A stretch of DNA of 64,000 bases from Sphingomonas desiccabilis. Its GTDB lineage: Bacteria; Pseudomonadota; Alphaproteobacteria; Sphingomonadales; Sphingomonadaceae. Both the position numbers and the translations under genes were made by a program. Under the pieces are notes generated by a model, which saw only the letters and a program-made list of their open reading frames with translations, ran no database searches and had not been told where the DNA came from. Below are positions 17,388 through 26,617 of the stretch, piece by piece. Numbering within the stretch: position 1 is the stretch's first letter; the number at the start of each line of letters is the position of its first letter. The stretch is from positions 62,001 through 126,000 of the forward strand of contig NZ_SDPT01000004.1 in the NCBI RefSeq assembly GCF_004135605.1. Direction: 5' to 3'.

Positions 17388-20300
17388 CGCCGGAGGAGCC
17401 CGGCGAGCGGCACCGCGTTGTTGAGACGCGTAACCTCCGGCGCGTCCCCCGTGAGGGCGGTCCGGACCGAAAGGGTGGCGGGATCGACGCCGCCGGGAAT
17501 GGTCAGGCGGACGGTCGCGGTTTTCGGGCTCAGGTCGATCGGAGCAGCGAGGGCCGGTACCGCCGCGCGCGCGACTTCGCGGCCGCTGCCGTCGACCAGC
17601 GTCACCGTGCCGCCGGCGGCGGGTTGCGAGCCGAGGCTGTGGACCCTCACCGATACGCGCCGGCCTTGAACGGTCACGTCGTCGGTGCCGATGCCGAGGT
17701 CGGGGCGCTGCTCGACCGGGGTGCTCGCCTGGTCGAGAGTGAAGTCGAGCACGGTGGTGGTGCCGGGCGCGAAGGTCACCTCGGTCGAAGCGCTGCGCTC
17801 GAGGGTGAAATGGCGCGTGTCGGCGGGGGTGAGGGTGGTACCACCGTCGCTGCTGGTCGCCGCCTTCATGGTCCAGCTGCCGGCCGTGACCGTCCACCCG
17901 GTCATGGTCGCGCGCTGGGGCTGGCTGCTGGTGTTATAGGCGATGACGCGGAAGGCGTCCGGCTTGGGATCGGGCACGAGGATTGCGACCTGGGTCGCCG
18001 CCTCGGGCTGGTCGAAGCGCCAGCTGACCGTGTTGCCGGGCCAGGTCTGGTTGCGGCGCAGGGCGATGCCGCCCAGGCGCTCGCGCTGAAGGATCTCATT
18101 GGGCTGGTCGACGCGGTCGGACCACCAGTGGCCCTCGGTATACATGTACATGTGCTGCGCCTTGTCGGCGATGGCGTCGGCGTGGAGGCGTTCGAGCCAG
18201 CTGCGATCGCCGGTTGCCGCCCAGGCGCTGTAGAGCGCGAAGGGGTCGCCCGACGTCTCGGCCTTGACGGGCGAGGTCGCGAGCAGTTGCCCGCCCACCG
18301 GAAGGGCGTGGAAGGCGTTCTCGTTGAACTCGGCGAGCGCCCCCAGGCCCGCCTTGGCAAGGCGGGTCTCGATCGGGCGGAGATATCTGGCGTCGCCGGT
18401 GAAGCGCCAGGATGCCCAGGCCGACTGGAGCGGGACGGTGGCACCGCCGCCGTCGCCGACGCGGGTGGCATCGGTGCGCCAGTTGACCTCGTTGGGATAG
18501 TTCCAGCTGCCATCGGCTCCTTGCGTGCCGTGCGCCATCAGCCCGTCGACGACGCCGGTGACGAGCCCGCGCGCTGCCGGGCTGGCGTTGTAGAGGCCGA
18601 GCAGGATCGGGCCGTGGAGGACCGTGAAGCTGTAGGGCTTCTGCCACTCGAACGCCCCCTCGCGGTAGACCTTGCGGGCGCCGTACCAGTTCGAGGAGAA
18701 ATGGAGGTGCCCGGCCGGGTTGCGGGTGATGATGCCGCCGAGCGCCCGGGTGGTCGCCATGATCCGCTCGACGGTGCGCGGCTCGCCCCAGTTGAGGTAG
18801 AGGCGTTCCGCGTCGGCGTTCAGCCCTTCCTCATAGGCGTGGAGCTCGTCGGTGGTGAGGACGCCCAGGCCGTTCTCGATCATGCCGTTCTTGTAGACGG
18901 CCTCGTCCAGCGCGCGCAGCGACGCGTTGATCTTGTCCGGGTCGACACCCATCAGCGCGAGGCCCGGCCATTGCTGAGTTAGGTCGGTGTCGTCGGAGAT
19001 GCCGCCGCCGAAGTCGCCATAGGGCACCTGGCGCTCGTCGATCCACCAGTTCACGAACTGGCGGACCAGCTTCAGATCCTCAAGTTGTCGAAATGCCCAG
19101 AGCGGCACGCCGGCGGGCGGTTGTGGCTGGGTGAAGGCCGGCATGTTTTCCGGGCGGTAGTTGATGTCGGCCCAGTAGCGCCGCGCCTCCGCATGATCGG
19201 GATCGACGCGCAGCAGGTCGGAAATGTCGGCGAACAGCCGGCGGTAGAGGCCGGCGTTCTTGGAGGCGGTATGCTCCTCGACCAGAAATCCCCAATTGTC
19301 CTTCACCTGGTTGAAGCGGTCGGCGGCATGCTCCTTGGCGGCTTCGCCCCGGTCCTTGAAGACGAGGCGCAGCCTGGCGCCATCGAGCGCATCGGCGCTG
19401 AAGTCGGGCGCTGCCGACGCGATCGTCAGGTACAAGCTGTCGTTGGTGAGAATGCGGTCGCGCAGGTCAAGCCACAGCGTGCGCGCCTCGCCCGGGCGGA
19501 CGGAGACCTGCACGTCGATCATCTGGCGTTCGGGCCAGATCGGATCGTGGACGACGATGCTGAGCGGGATCAGGCCCTTGGCGTCCGGTTTCAGCTGCAT
19601 CGCCGGCAGGTCGATGGCGATGCCGTCGAGCCCCGCGTGGAGGTTCTGCCAGCCATAGTCCCAGGCGCGGGCGAGCGGCCTGTCGGGAAAGGCGTCGCCG
19701 TAGTTGGAGGGGACCAGCAGGTGGACGATCGGGCGGGCGTCGGCACGACGGACGGCGGCGCCGGTCTCGGCCGAGCTGCCGGCGCCGACCGCGGTCTTGA
19801 TGCCGCCGGCCGGCATGGCGACGGCGGTGGCCTGCTCGTCGGGCGCATAGCGGCCCGCGACGTAGGCGTTGAGGGCGGAGAGGGCGGGAAGCTGTGACGA
19901 CGCCTTGGCATCGACGACATAATCGAGGCTGAACAGGCCCTTGGGCGGCGGTCCTGCCGTGACGTGATAAGCCCAGATCTCCTGGATCGGCTGTTCCTGC
20001 ATCACGTTGGTGAAGCGCAGGTGCCCGCCGGTTTTCGCCGCGAAGCTGTCGCTGGTGCGGACCACGCCCTGGGGGCGCTTGGCGAGCGTCGCATAGTCGC
20101 CGCCCTCGGGCGCATAGGCGAGCGTGCCATAGGCGGCGCCGCGGATGGCAACGCGGTTGACGCGCTCGCCGGCAGGGATGGCGAGGTCATAGGCCTTGCC
20201 GCCCTCGACATAGACATTCCAGTCGGGGAGCTCGAAATAATCGTCGCGGCCAGGAAGCTTGGAACGGTTGTAGACGCCGGGCCAGGTGGTCTCAGGAATG

Positions 20301-21235
20301 CCGTCGACGCCCTTCCACATCCATTGCTTCAGGTCCTTGGCGTCGGCGAACTCGACCTTGCGGATGGTGGTGGCGGGGTCAGCGAGCACGGGCGGACTCT
20401 GCCGGTCCCAGCCATAGCGGTGGAGCCAGGCGGTGCGACGGGCGGCGGCATCGTCGGCCGGGGGTGCCCCCGGCTCCTGCCTAGCGGCGAGCGCCATCAC
20501 GCCGGGAGCCCCGAGCATGCGGTCATAGACGCGCAGGTCGTCGACGTCCGAGCCGCGCATGAAGTTGTAGCGGCTCTGCACCTGGTGGGGTGAGATCACG
20601 CGGCCGGCGAGACCGAACTGGTCGAGGCCGGAGTCGAGGTCCGCGACCTGGCGCTTGGCGGCGACTTCGCGGCCGTCGACATAAAGGCGGACGCCCAGGG
20701 TCTCGTCCCAGGCGAAGGCGAGGTGGTGCCATGCGTTTGAGTCGGGGATTTGCGGAATGGTGTAGGAGACGCGGATTCGCGCGAGGTTGGCGTCGGTGAC
20801 AAAGGCATCGAAGCCGTGGCCGTTCCAGTCGATGCGCAGGAATGCCATGTCCCAGCTGGTGTGATCGGCAAAGCCGGTGCGGAAGATCACGAAGGGCACG
20901 TCGTTCAAGGGATCGCGGGCGCGCCACCAGAAGGCGAGGGTGCCGCGTTCGGCGCGCATGTTGCCGGGCGCCTTCCACGCGACATAGCCGGCGTCCGACC
21001 AGCGCGCGGCGCCGCCGATCGCGCCATCGGCGACGGTGCTCATGCCGCTGCGGAAATTGGGGACGGGGTCGCCGGCTGCGTGCTCGGCGGTGAAGCCGGT
21101 GTCGAGGGTGGCGTGGAAGATCAGGCTCTGGTCGGCGGCGGGTGCGGCAGCGGCGGGTGCCTGGGTCTGGGCGGCGGCCGGGGCGGCGAGGAGGGCGACC
21201 GCGAGGGCCAGCGCGGAAATGGGGGAACGGGTCAT
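17384..21235 (-). CDS. large secreted LamG protein, candidate new carbohydrate enzyme
   Basis: A 1283-residue exported protein: signal peptide ending LAAPAAAQ, a LamG/concanavalin-like domain (about residues 35-245, with WHHLAFAWDETLGVRLYVDG), a beta-rich middle region, and from about 640 a helical region likely to be an alpha-toroid. That region carries the conserved-looking acidic and aromatic segments YGDFGGGISDDTDLTQQWPG, TDELHAYEEGLNADAERLYL, HFSSNWYGARKVYREGAFEW and GSWNYPNEVNWRTDATRVGD. The C-terminal about 230 residues look like beta-sandwich modules. I cannot assign a glycoside-hydrolase or lyase family. The ATG at 21235 has GAGGAGAG directly upstream. Context predicts action on pectin or its side chains. 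Confidence 0.75.
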   Translation of the reverse strand: MTRSPISALALAVALLAAPAAAQTQAPAAAAPAADQSLIFHATLDTGFTAEHAAGDPVPNFRSGMSTVADGAIGGAARWSDAGYVAWKAPGNMRAERGTLAFWWRARDPLNDVPFVIFRTGFADHTSWDMAFLRIDWNGHGFDAFVTDANLARIRVSYTIPQIPDSNAWHHLAFAWDETLGVRLYVDGREVAAKRQVADLDSGLDQFGLAGRVISPHQVQSRYNFMRGSDVDDLRVYDRMLGAPGVMALAARQEPGAPPADDAAARRTAWLHRYGWDRQSPPVLADPATTIRKVEFADAKDLKQWMWKGVDGIPETTWPGVYNRSKLPGRDDYFELPDWNVYVEGGKAYDLAIPAGERVNRVAIRGAAYGTLAYAPEGGDYATLAKRPQGVVRTSDSFAAKTGGHLRFTNVMQEQPIQEIWAYHVTAGPPPKGLFSLDYVVDAKASSQLPALSALNAYVAGRYAPDEQATAVAMPAGGIKTAVGAGSSAETGAAVRRADARPIVHLLVPSNYGDAFPDRPLARAWDYGWQNLHAGLDGIAIDLPAMQLKPDAKGLIPLSIVVHDPIWPERQMIDVQVSVRPGEARTLWLDLRDRILTNDSLYLTIASAAPDFSADALDGARLRLVFKDRGEAAKEHAADRFNQVKDNWGFLVEEHTASKNAGLYRRLFADISDLLRVDPDHAEARRYWADINYRPENMPAFTQPQPPAGVPLWAFRQLEDLKLVRQFVNWWIDERQVPYGDFGGGISDDTDLTQQWPGLALMGVDPDKINASLRALDEAVYKNGMIENGLGVLTTDELHAYEEGLNADAERLYLNWGEPRTVERIMATTRALGGIITRNPAGHLHFSSNWYGARKVYREGAFEWQKPYSFTVLHGPILLGLYNASPAARGLVTGVVDGLMAHGTQGADGSWNYPNEVNWRTDATRVGDGGGATVPLQSAWASWRFTGDARYLRPIETRLAKAGLGALAEFNENAFHALPVGGQLLATSPVKAETSGDPFALYSAWAATGDRSWLERLHADAIADKAQHMYMYTEGHWWSDRVDQPNEILQRERLGGIALRRNQTWPGNTVSWRFDQPEAATQVAILVPDPKPDAFRVIAYNTSSQPQRATMTGWTVTAGSWTMKAATSSDGGTTLTPADTRHFTLERSASTEVTFAPGTTTVLDFTLDQASTPVEQRPDLGIGTDDVTVQGRRVSVRVHSLGSQPAAGGTVTLVDGSGREVARAAVPALAAPIDLSPKTATVRLTIPGGVDPATLSVRTALTGDAPEVTRLNNAVPLAGLLRR

Positions 21236-21344
21236 TCTCTCTCCTCGGGCCGCCGGGGTGCGGGTGGTCTCCGTCTGTTCGGCCGGTGGCGGTAGTTCTA
21301 CAGTGGCAGGTCAGGGCGGCGCGCGGGATGTTTCAGGCGAACTT

Positions 21345-21443
21345 GTACCCCGGCGGAGGCCGGGGTCCAGTTGCGGCACGGGTCGAGCGGGAACGCGCTG
21401 TTCAGAGGCTTTCCCAACTGGGCCCCGGCCTTCGCCGGGGTAC
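21345..21443. repeat. intergenic inverted-repeat element, copy 2
   Basis: Two 29-base arms (21345-21373 and 21415-21443) are inverse complements with two mismatches, built around CCCCGGCGGAGGCCGGGG and CCCCGGCCTTCGCCGGGG, separated by 41 bases. It lies between two minus-strand genes. It matches copy 1 at 16078-16179, where the right arm has decayed. Confidence 0.7.
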
Positions 21444-21473
21444 TGGAGGTTGGGGCGGGACGAGCGGGACTTG

Positions 21474-22259
21474 TCACCGCGCCAAGATGGTGCAGGCGGT
21501 GGCGAGACGGTCGTCGAAGCGGACGTCGACGCGGGCGCCGACCGACACCTGGTGGACGCCGGTGACGGCGCCGGACGAGATCCAGTCGCCGGGCTGGAGC
21601 GCGATGCCGCGGGCGGCGAGCAGCTCAAACAGGAAGCGCGCGGCCCCGAACGGACCGTCGAGCATGGTGGCGGCGGTGGCGGCGCCGATGGGGGCGTCGT
21701 CGATGGTGAGCTCGACCGGCCAGTCCGCGATGCCGGCGTTGCGCCAATTGTCGATCGCGGGGCCGATCACCAGGCCGTTGTTGTTGCCATAGTCGGAGAT
21801 GGTGACGGTGGGGCCGAGCGCGTTGATGCCGCCGAACGGCGAGCTCGCGATCTCGATGCCGGCGTGGACGGCGTCGATGAGATCGATGGCCTCTTCCATC
21901 GTGTACTGGCGCTTGGCGGGGTCCGGGGCGGTGCCGACGCGCAGCAGGAACTCGGCCTCCGCCGCGGCGAAGCCGCCGCGGAATACCGGCATGCCGATCG
22001 GCGTTCCGGTGTCCGTGGCGGTGACGACCTGGTCGGCAAAGATCGGGCCGGCGAGACGGTTCACGCCCTCGATCCGCGGGTCGATCTTGCCGACCTTCCA
22101 CCCCGCGACCCGGCGGCCGTCGAGCGCGAGGGCGCGGTCCTGCACCGCATAGGCCTCTGCCAGCGCCGCGGGGATGGTACCGGGATAGTCGACGATCGCC
22201 GTGCCCTCGCGGCGGGCCCGCACGAAGGTCTCGGCGATGCGATCGACATTTTGCTGCAT
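21474..22259 (-). CDS. 2-keto-4-pentenoate-hydratase-type protein (paralog 2)
   Basis: A 261-residue relative of the enzyme at 12172, aligning along the whole length: AYAVQDRALAL, AGWKVGKIDP, GPIFADQVV, EAEFLLRVG, VHAGIEIASSPFGGIN, WISSGAVTG then HQVSVGARV. The ATG at 22259 is chosen because CAGGTGG lies about 9 bases upstream and the N-terminus then matches the paralog; the frame is open further to 22400 but crosses the operator and the end of the next gene. A LacI-type operator sits 36 bp upstream. Function is presumably the same as paralog 1, with unknown substrate. Confidence 0.78.
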   Translation of the reverse strand: MQQNVDRIAETFVRARREGTAIVDYPGTIPAALAEAYAVQDRALALDGRRVAGWKVGKIDPRIEGVNRLAGPIFADQVVTATDTGTPIGMPVFRGGFAAAEAEFLLRVGTAPDPAKRQYTMEEAIDLIDAVHAGIEIASSPFGGINALGPTVTISDYGNNNGLVIGPAIDNWRNAGIADWPVELTIDDAPIGAATAATMLDGPFGAARFLFELLAARGIALQPGDWISSGAVTGVHQVSVGARVDVRFDDRLATACTILAR

Positions 22260-22295
22260 TACGGTCGCCACCTGAAGCGTCTCCATTCCAATATC

Positions 22296-22309
22296 TGTCA
22301 GCGGTGTCA
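22296..22309. promoter_or_regulatory. LacI-type operator candidate before hydratase paralog 2
   Basis: TGTCAGCGGTGTCA has the GGTGTCA half found at the TonB-receptor and kduI sites, here opposite a TGTCAG half about the central CG. It lies in the 67-bp gap between the esterase stop (22327) and the hydratase start (22259), so the hydratase gene probably has its own regulated promoter. Confidence 0.5.
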
Positions 22310-22326
22310 GCATCACCGGCGCGCGT

Positions 22327-23316
22327 TCAGCCGAAACCGTGGGACTTGGCCCAGCGCGCGAACAATGCGGGCCAGGTCGCCGCAGGCTTGCCGGCCGCAC
22401 CGCGAATGCCGAAGCCGTGGCCGCCCTCGGTAAACAAGTGCGTCTCGACCGGCACGCCAGCGCGCTTGAGCGCGGCGCGCAACGTCAGGCTGTTTTCGAC
22501 GGGCACCGTCGCATCATCTTCGGCATGAACCAGGAAGCAGGGCGGCGTGGTGGCGCGGACGTTGTTTTCGGGGCTGTGCGCGGCTTCGAGCTCGGGCGTA
22601 GGGTTGGCGCCCAGCAGCTGCTTGCGCGAGCCGCCGTGGGCGACGGGCAGGCGCATCGACTGCACGGGATAGATGGGGGCGGCGATGTCGGGGCGGGCGC
22701 TCAGCTCGTCCGCGGCATCGACGGGCGCATAGACGCGCGCGTCGTAGCGGGTGGCGAGATCGCCGCAGACATGGCCGCCGGCGGAAAAGCCCATCGCCGC
22801 CACGCGATCCCGGCGGATGCCGTAGCTCTGCGCCCGCGAGCGGATGAGGCGCATCGCGCGCTGGCTGTCCTGGAGCGGGGTGTCGGGGCCCGCCGCCCAA
22901 CCATCGCCGGGCAGACGGTAGAAGAGGACGAACACGGTCCAGCCCCGCTCTGCGAGCCAGCGGCCGATCTCGAACCCTTCCTTGTCGAGCACGACGCGGA
23001 CATAGCCGCCGCCCGGCGCGACCATCAGCGCCGATCCGTTGGGCTTACGCGGGCGGAAGACGACCAGGCGCGGGCGGTGGGTGCCGCTGACCGCGCGATC
23101 CGACAGTGCCGGATCCTTGCTGCGCTCCTCGATCCGCTCGACCGGGAGGGTCGCGGGGGCGCCGGGCGCGCCGTCCGGCCACAGTTCGAGGATCTCGGTG
23201 GGATCGGGCGGCGTGCCCCGCGCCGGCGGGGTGGGTTCTTGGGCCCGTGCCGAGCCTGCGGCGGCGGCCGCCATTACGGAGCCGAGCGCGGCCAGCGTCT
23301 GTCGCCGATCGATCAT
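22327..23316 (-). CDS. exported alpha/beta-hydrolase acetylesterase
   Basis: A 329-residue esterase with an export signal containing RR (MIDRRQTLAALGSVMAAAAA, then GSARAQ). Alpha/beta-hydrolase features are the oxyanion-region motif APGGGYVRVV, the nucleophile elbow GFSAGGH, the acid in FLVHAEDDATVP and the His in TEGGHGFGI. Proteins of this kind are acetyl-xylan or pectin acetylesterases, which remove acetyl groups so that glycosidases and isomerases can act. It follows the TonB receptor gene by 60 bases, across a hairpin. Substrate is inferred from context. Confidence 0.83.
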   Translation of the reverse strand: MIDRRQTLAALGSVMAAAAAGSARAQEPTPPARGTPPDPTEILELWPDGAPGAPATLPVERIEERSKDPALSDRAVSGTHRPRLVVFRPRKPNGSALMVAPGGGYVRVVLDKEGFEIGRWLAERGWTVFVLFYRLPGDGWAAGPDTPLQDSQRAMRLIRSRAQSYGIRRDRVAAMGFSAGGHVCGDLATRYDARVYAPVDAADELSARPDIAAPIYPVQSMRLPVAHGGSRKQLLGANPTPELEAAHSPENNVRATTPPCFLVHAEDDATVPVENSLTLRAALKRAGVPVETHLFTEGGHGFGIRGAAGKPAATWPALFARWAKSHGFG

Positions 23317-23337
23317 GGAGAATTCCCGGAAGAAGAA

Positions 23338-23369
23338 GGGGCGCCCTGCGGTGAGGAGCGGGGCGCCCG
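23338..23369 (-). terminator. terminator-like hairpin after TonB receptor gene
   Basis: GGGGCGCCC and GGGCGCCC arms form an 8-bp stem just after the receptor stop codon; on the minus strand it is followed by CTTCTTCTTCC, a pyrimidine-rich tail. It probably reduces read-through from the receptor gene into the esterase gene. Confidence 0.55.
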
Positions 23370-23376
23370 GGACGGC

Positions 23377-26300
23377 CTACATCTTGAAGCGGCCGCCGAT
23401 CAGGAACGTCCGCCCGAAGTGGTTGGACTCATAGTTGCGGCGAGCGTCGATATCGACCCAGCGATCGCGATACTCGTCGGTCAGGTTGGTGCCCTCCAGC
23501 GAGAGTTCGAACTGGTCGGTCAGCTTGTAGCGGATCGAAGCGTCGACGTTGACGGTCTCGTCATAGCCTTCGAACAGATTGCCCGTCGCCGAGGCGCCGT
23601 CGATGTACGGGCTGCGATAGCTGACCGAGGCACGCGCCGAGAACTTCGCATCCTCATAGTAGAGCGTGCCGTTGTAGGCGCGCTTGGAGAGGCCGTAGAG
23701 GGTGGCGTCGCGGGTGGTGTTGGGCAGCGCGCCCAGGGTGCCGCCCGGGATGATCGCGCCGGTCGGGCTGACGCCGGGCTGGATCACCTCGGTCGCCGGA
23801 CCGCCCTGCGAATAGCTGGCGCTGGAGTCGACAAAGGTGGCGTTGGCAAGGAAGCCGAAGTTCTTGAGGAAGCCCGGCAGGAAGGTGAAGCTCGCCTGCA
23901 GTGAGATTTCCATGCCCTTCAGGGACGCGCCTTCGCCGTTGACCGGACCGCTGATCTGCCAGAGCTGGCCTTCCGGTGCCTGGGCGGCCGGCGAGCTCGC
24001 CGGGATCACGCCGAGTGGCAGGCCGGTCGAGGCAAAGGTTCCGCTGCGGGTCCCGGAGACCGGGAAGCTGGCGATGTTCTTCTTGAACAATGCGACCGAG
24101 AACAGCGACTGGGGCGCGAAATAATATTCGGCGGACAGATCGAAGGAGGTCGCGCGGAAGGGATCGAGCTGCGGGTTGCCGAAGTTCACGCGGTAGTTGA
24201 ACCCGTCGACCGAGCCGCCCGGGGTCAGGCTGCCGAGCGAAGGCCGGGTGATGACCTTTGAAATGGCGCCGCGCAGGACGATGTCCTCATGCGGGAACAG
24301 CGCGACGTTCACCGCCGGCAACCAGTCGTCATAACTGCGCTCGACGGTGACGGGGGTGTTGGTAGTGACGCCGCCAGCCGAAGCCGAGGTCAGGCCGGTC
24401 GACTTCTGCGCGGTGTGGGCATAGCGCATGCCGGCGTTGGCCGCGTAGCGCAGGCCGAGCATTTCGCCTTCCATGTCGAACTGGACATAACCGCCGGTCA
24501 CTTCCTCCGACACGCTGCGGGTGTCGCCCACCAGCACGCTGGCGGTGCGGTCATACAGGCCGGTGTAGTCGGCTGCAGCGCCGATGTTCGGGATCAGGAA
24601 CTCGGTCGTGGTGCCGCTCGGCTGACCCGCCTTGCCCAGGTTGAACAGCTCGCCGAGATTGCCGGCCGGGAAGCCATAGACCGAGGTCGGACCGATGTTG
24701 CTGTTGGGCGTGCAGGTAATGGTGCCGAGCACCACGTCCGCCCCGCCGGCATTGGGGCAGACCACCGCGTCGCGCGAGAAGCCCTGGGTATCGAAGGAGA
24801 AGCGGCGGTACATGGCGCCGGACTTGATCTTCAGTCCCTCGGTCACGTCCCATTCGGTGCGTAGCTGAGCGGTGCGGAAGTCGTTGACCGTCTTGGACGG
24901 ACGGTCCCGGATCTCAGCGAGCTGGAAGTTGGCCGCATCGGTGACGCTGGTGCCGAAGCTGATCACCGGCCGCTTCATGTTGGTGTAATCGTAGCTGAAG
25001 CCTTGCGCGTCGCGATCGTCGAACACGAAGGTGGTTTCGACCGGGATCGTGGCGTTGGACTTGGAGTAACCACCCATCAGGGTGAAACGGAAGCTGTCGC
25101 TGACGTCCTGATCCCAGCTGCCGCCGATCTGGTAGAATTCGGTCTGGGATTCGCGGAGGTAATGCTCGGTGCGGACCCAGGCATCGTCGATGGTGGCGGA
25201 GATCAGGTTGTTGTTGTCGTCGATCGTATAGTCGCGGACGTTCATCTGCCGCTCGTTGGAGCGCAGCAGCACCTCGCCCCACTTCTCCTCGCGCGTTTCC
25301 TTGAAGCGCGAATAAAGCGCGTCGATCGAGATCTTGGTCGCGTCCGTCGGCGCCCATTGGACGCTACCGGTCAGGCCAAGGCGCTCGCGGTCGTGGCGGA
25401 CCGACCCGTAGCGCGGGATGCGCGGGTGGAAGGCGAGCGCGACCTGGTCGCAAACACCGCCGGGGGTGCCGACATAGGTACCGCCACGGTTCGGCTGCGA
25501 GAAGCAGGCGTTGCCGTCGACGGAGTCGAACACGCCCTGCGCCCAGCGCACGGTGTTGTTGCCGAGCTCGAAATTGTTGGTGCTCTGGTAAGCGCCCGAG
25601 ACGGCGACGCCGAAGGTGCCCGCATCGTTCTTGTACGAGAGCAGCCCGGCGATGCGCGGGCCCCAGTTCTTGGACAGGTCGTTGTACGAGGCCTGGCCCG
25701 AGGCGACGAAGGTCACGCCGCTCTTTCCGGCGAGCGGGTTGCCGGTGTTGAGATCGACGACCGCACCGAGCGAACCCTCGTCGAGCGAGGCCTCTGCGGT
25801 CTTGTGGACGACGATCGAGTTGAACAGCTCGGACGCGAACACGTTGAAGTCAAAGGCGCGGTCGCGGTTGGAACTGGCGCCATCGGTAGAGGTGGCGACG
25901 GTCTCTAGACCGTTCACGCGCACCCGGGTGAATTGCGCGCCGAGACCGCGGACGGTGATCGCGCGACCCTCGCCGGCGTCGCGCTGAATCGAGATGCCGG
26001 GGATGCGCTGCAGCGACTCGGCGAGGTTCTGGTCGGGGAATTTGGCGATGTCTTCGGCGACGATCGCGTCGACCGAAGAGACGGTGTTGCGCTTGAGCGC
26101 GATCGCGGCGCCGAGCGACTGGCGAAAGCCGGTGACGACGATCTCGCCGCCCGCGTCCGCTTCCGGGGATGCGACCTGGGCGGCGGTGTCGGGCGTCACT
26201 TGGTCGGCCGGCACGACTGCGGTCTGGGCGGGGGAGGGATCCTGCTGGGCGGGCGTGCCCGGAGCGACGGCTTCCGGCACCTCGGCCGCCTGGGCAAAGG

Positions 26301-26394
26301 CAGCCTGCGGAAGCAACAGCGCCGCGGACATCGCGCCGAGCGAAACGCCGGCCAGGCGCAACGATCCGCGGCACGTACGACGGGACATGGTCAT
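23377..26394 (-). CDS. TonB-dependent receptor
   Basis: A 1005-residue outer-membrane receptor. After a signal peptide (LLLPQAAFAQA) comes an Ala/Pro-rich linker, the TonB-box-like GGEIVVTGFRQSL (about residues 83-95), and the plug domain with FPDQNLAESLQRIPGISIQR and ITVRGLGAQFTRVRVNG. The rest is the 22-strand barrel, ending FLIGGRFKM with a terminal aromatic-containing strand. The sequence class is that of carbohydrate-transporting receptors of sphingomonads and xanthomonads. An ATG at 26394 has GGGAGAG upstream. Three LacI-type operators precede it, so import of pectin oligosaccharides under LacI control is the likely role. Confidence 0.93.
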   Translation of the reverse strand: MTMSRRTCRGSLRLAGVSLGAMSAALLLPQAAFAQAAEVPEAVAPGTPAQQDPSPAQTAVVPADQVTPDTAAQVASPEADAGGEIVVTGFRQSLGAAIALKRNTVSSVDAIVAEDIAKFPDQNLAESLQRIPGISIQRDAGEGRAITVRGLGAQFTRVRVNGLETVATSTDGASSNRDRAFDFNVFASELFNSIVVHKTAEASLDEGSLGAVVDLNTGNPLAGKSGVTFVASGQASYNDLSKNWGPRIAGLLSYKNDAGTFGVAVSGAYQSTNNFELGNNTVRWAQGVFDSVDGNACFSQPNRGGTYVGTPGGVCDQVALAFHPRIPRYGSVRHDRERLGLTGSVQWAPTDATKISIDALYSRFKETREEKWGEVLLRSNERQMNVRDYTIDDNNNLISATIDDAWVRTEHYLRESQTEFYQIGGSWDQDVSDSFRFTLMGGYSKSNATIPVETTFVFDDRDAQGFSYDYTNMKRPVISFGTSVTDAANFQLAEIRDRPSKTVNDFRTAQLRTEWDVTEGLKIKSGAMYRRFSFDTQGFSRDAVVCPNAGGADVVLGTITCTPNSNIGPTSVYGFPAGNLGELFNLGKAGQPSGTTTEFLIPNIGAAADYTGLYDRTASVLVGDTRSVSEEVTGGYVQFDMEGEMLGLRYAANAGMRYAHTAQKSTGLTSASAGGVTTNTPVTVERSYDDWLPAVNVALFPHEDIVLRGAISKVITRPSLGSLTPGGSVDGFNYRVNFGNPQLDPFRATSFDLSAEYYFAPQSLFSVALFKKNIASFPVSGTRSGTFASTGLPLGVIPASSPAAQAPEGQLWQISGPVNGEGASLKGMEISLQASFTFLPGFLKNFGFLANATFVDSSASYSQGGPATEVIQPGVSPTGAIIPGGTLGALPNTTRDATLYGLSKRAYNGTLYYEDAKFSARASVSYRSPYIDGASATGNLFEGYDETVNVDASIRYKLTDQFELSLEGTNLTDEYRDRWVDIDARRNYESNHFGRTFLIGGRFKM

Positions 26395-26531
26395 GCGAAA
26401 TCTCTCCCCTCACGGCCGACGCACGGCATCGGCGACGATTCCTGACGCGCTGCAGGCGCACGGCTCGGGAGGGCAGGCGTAAGGCCCGCGGTCCGACATC
26501 CTCTCGATCCGACGCTGGTTCGGCGCGTCGT

Positions 26532-26596
26532 TCAACCGGTTTATTCTGTTCTAGTAACCGGTGTCATAGACATGCGACCGATCGTAACCGGTGTCA
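26532..26596. promoter_or_regulatory. three LacI-type operator candidates before TonB receptor
   Basis: Three palindrome-like 14-mers centred on CG: TCAACCGGTTTATT (26532-26545), AGTAACCGGTGTCA (26553-26566) and CGTAACCGGTGTCA (26583-26596). The last two share 12 consecutive bases. Starts are 21 and 30 bp apart, close to two and three helical turns, so proteins bound there would sit on about the same face of DNA. They lie 138-202 bp upstream of the receptor ATG. Confidence 0.65.
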
Positions 26597-26617
26597 ACAC
26601 CTTGTCACATGGTCAAA

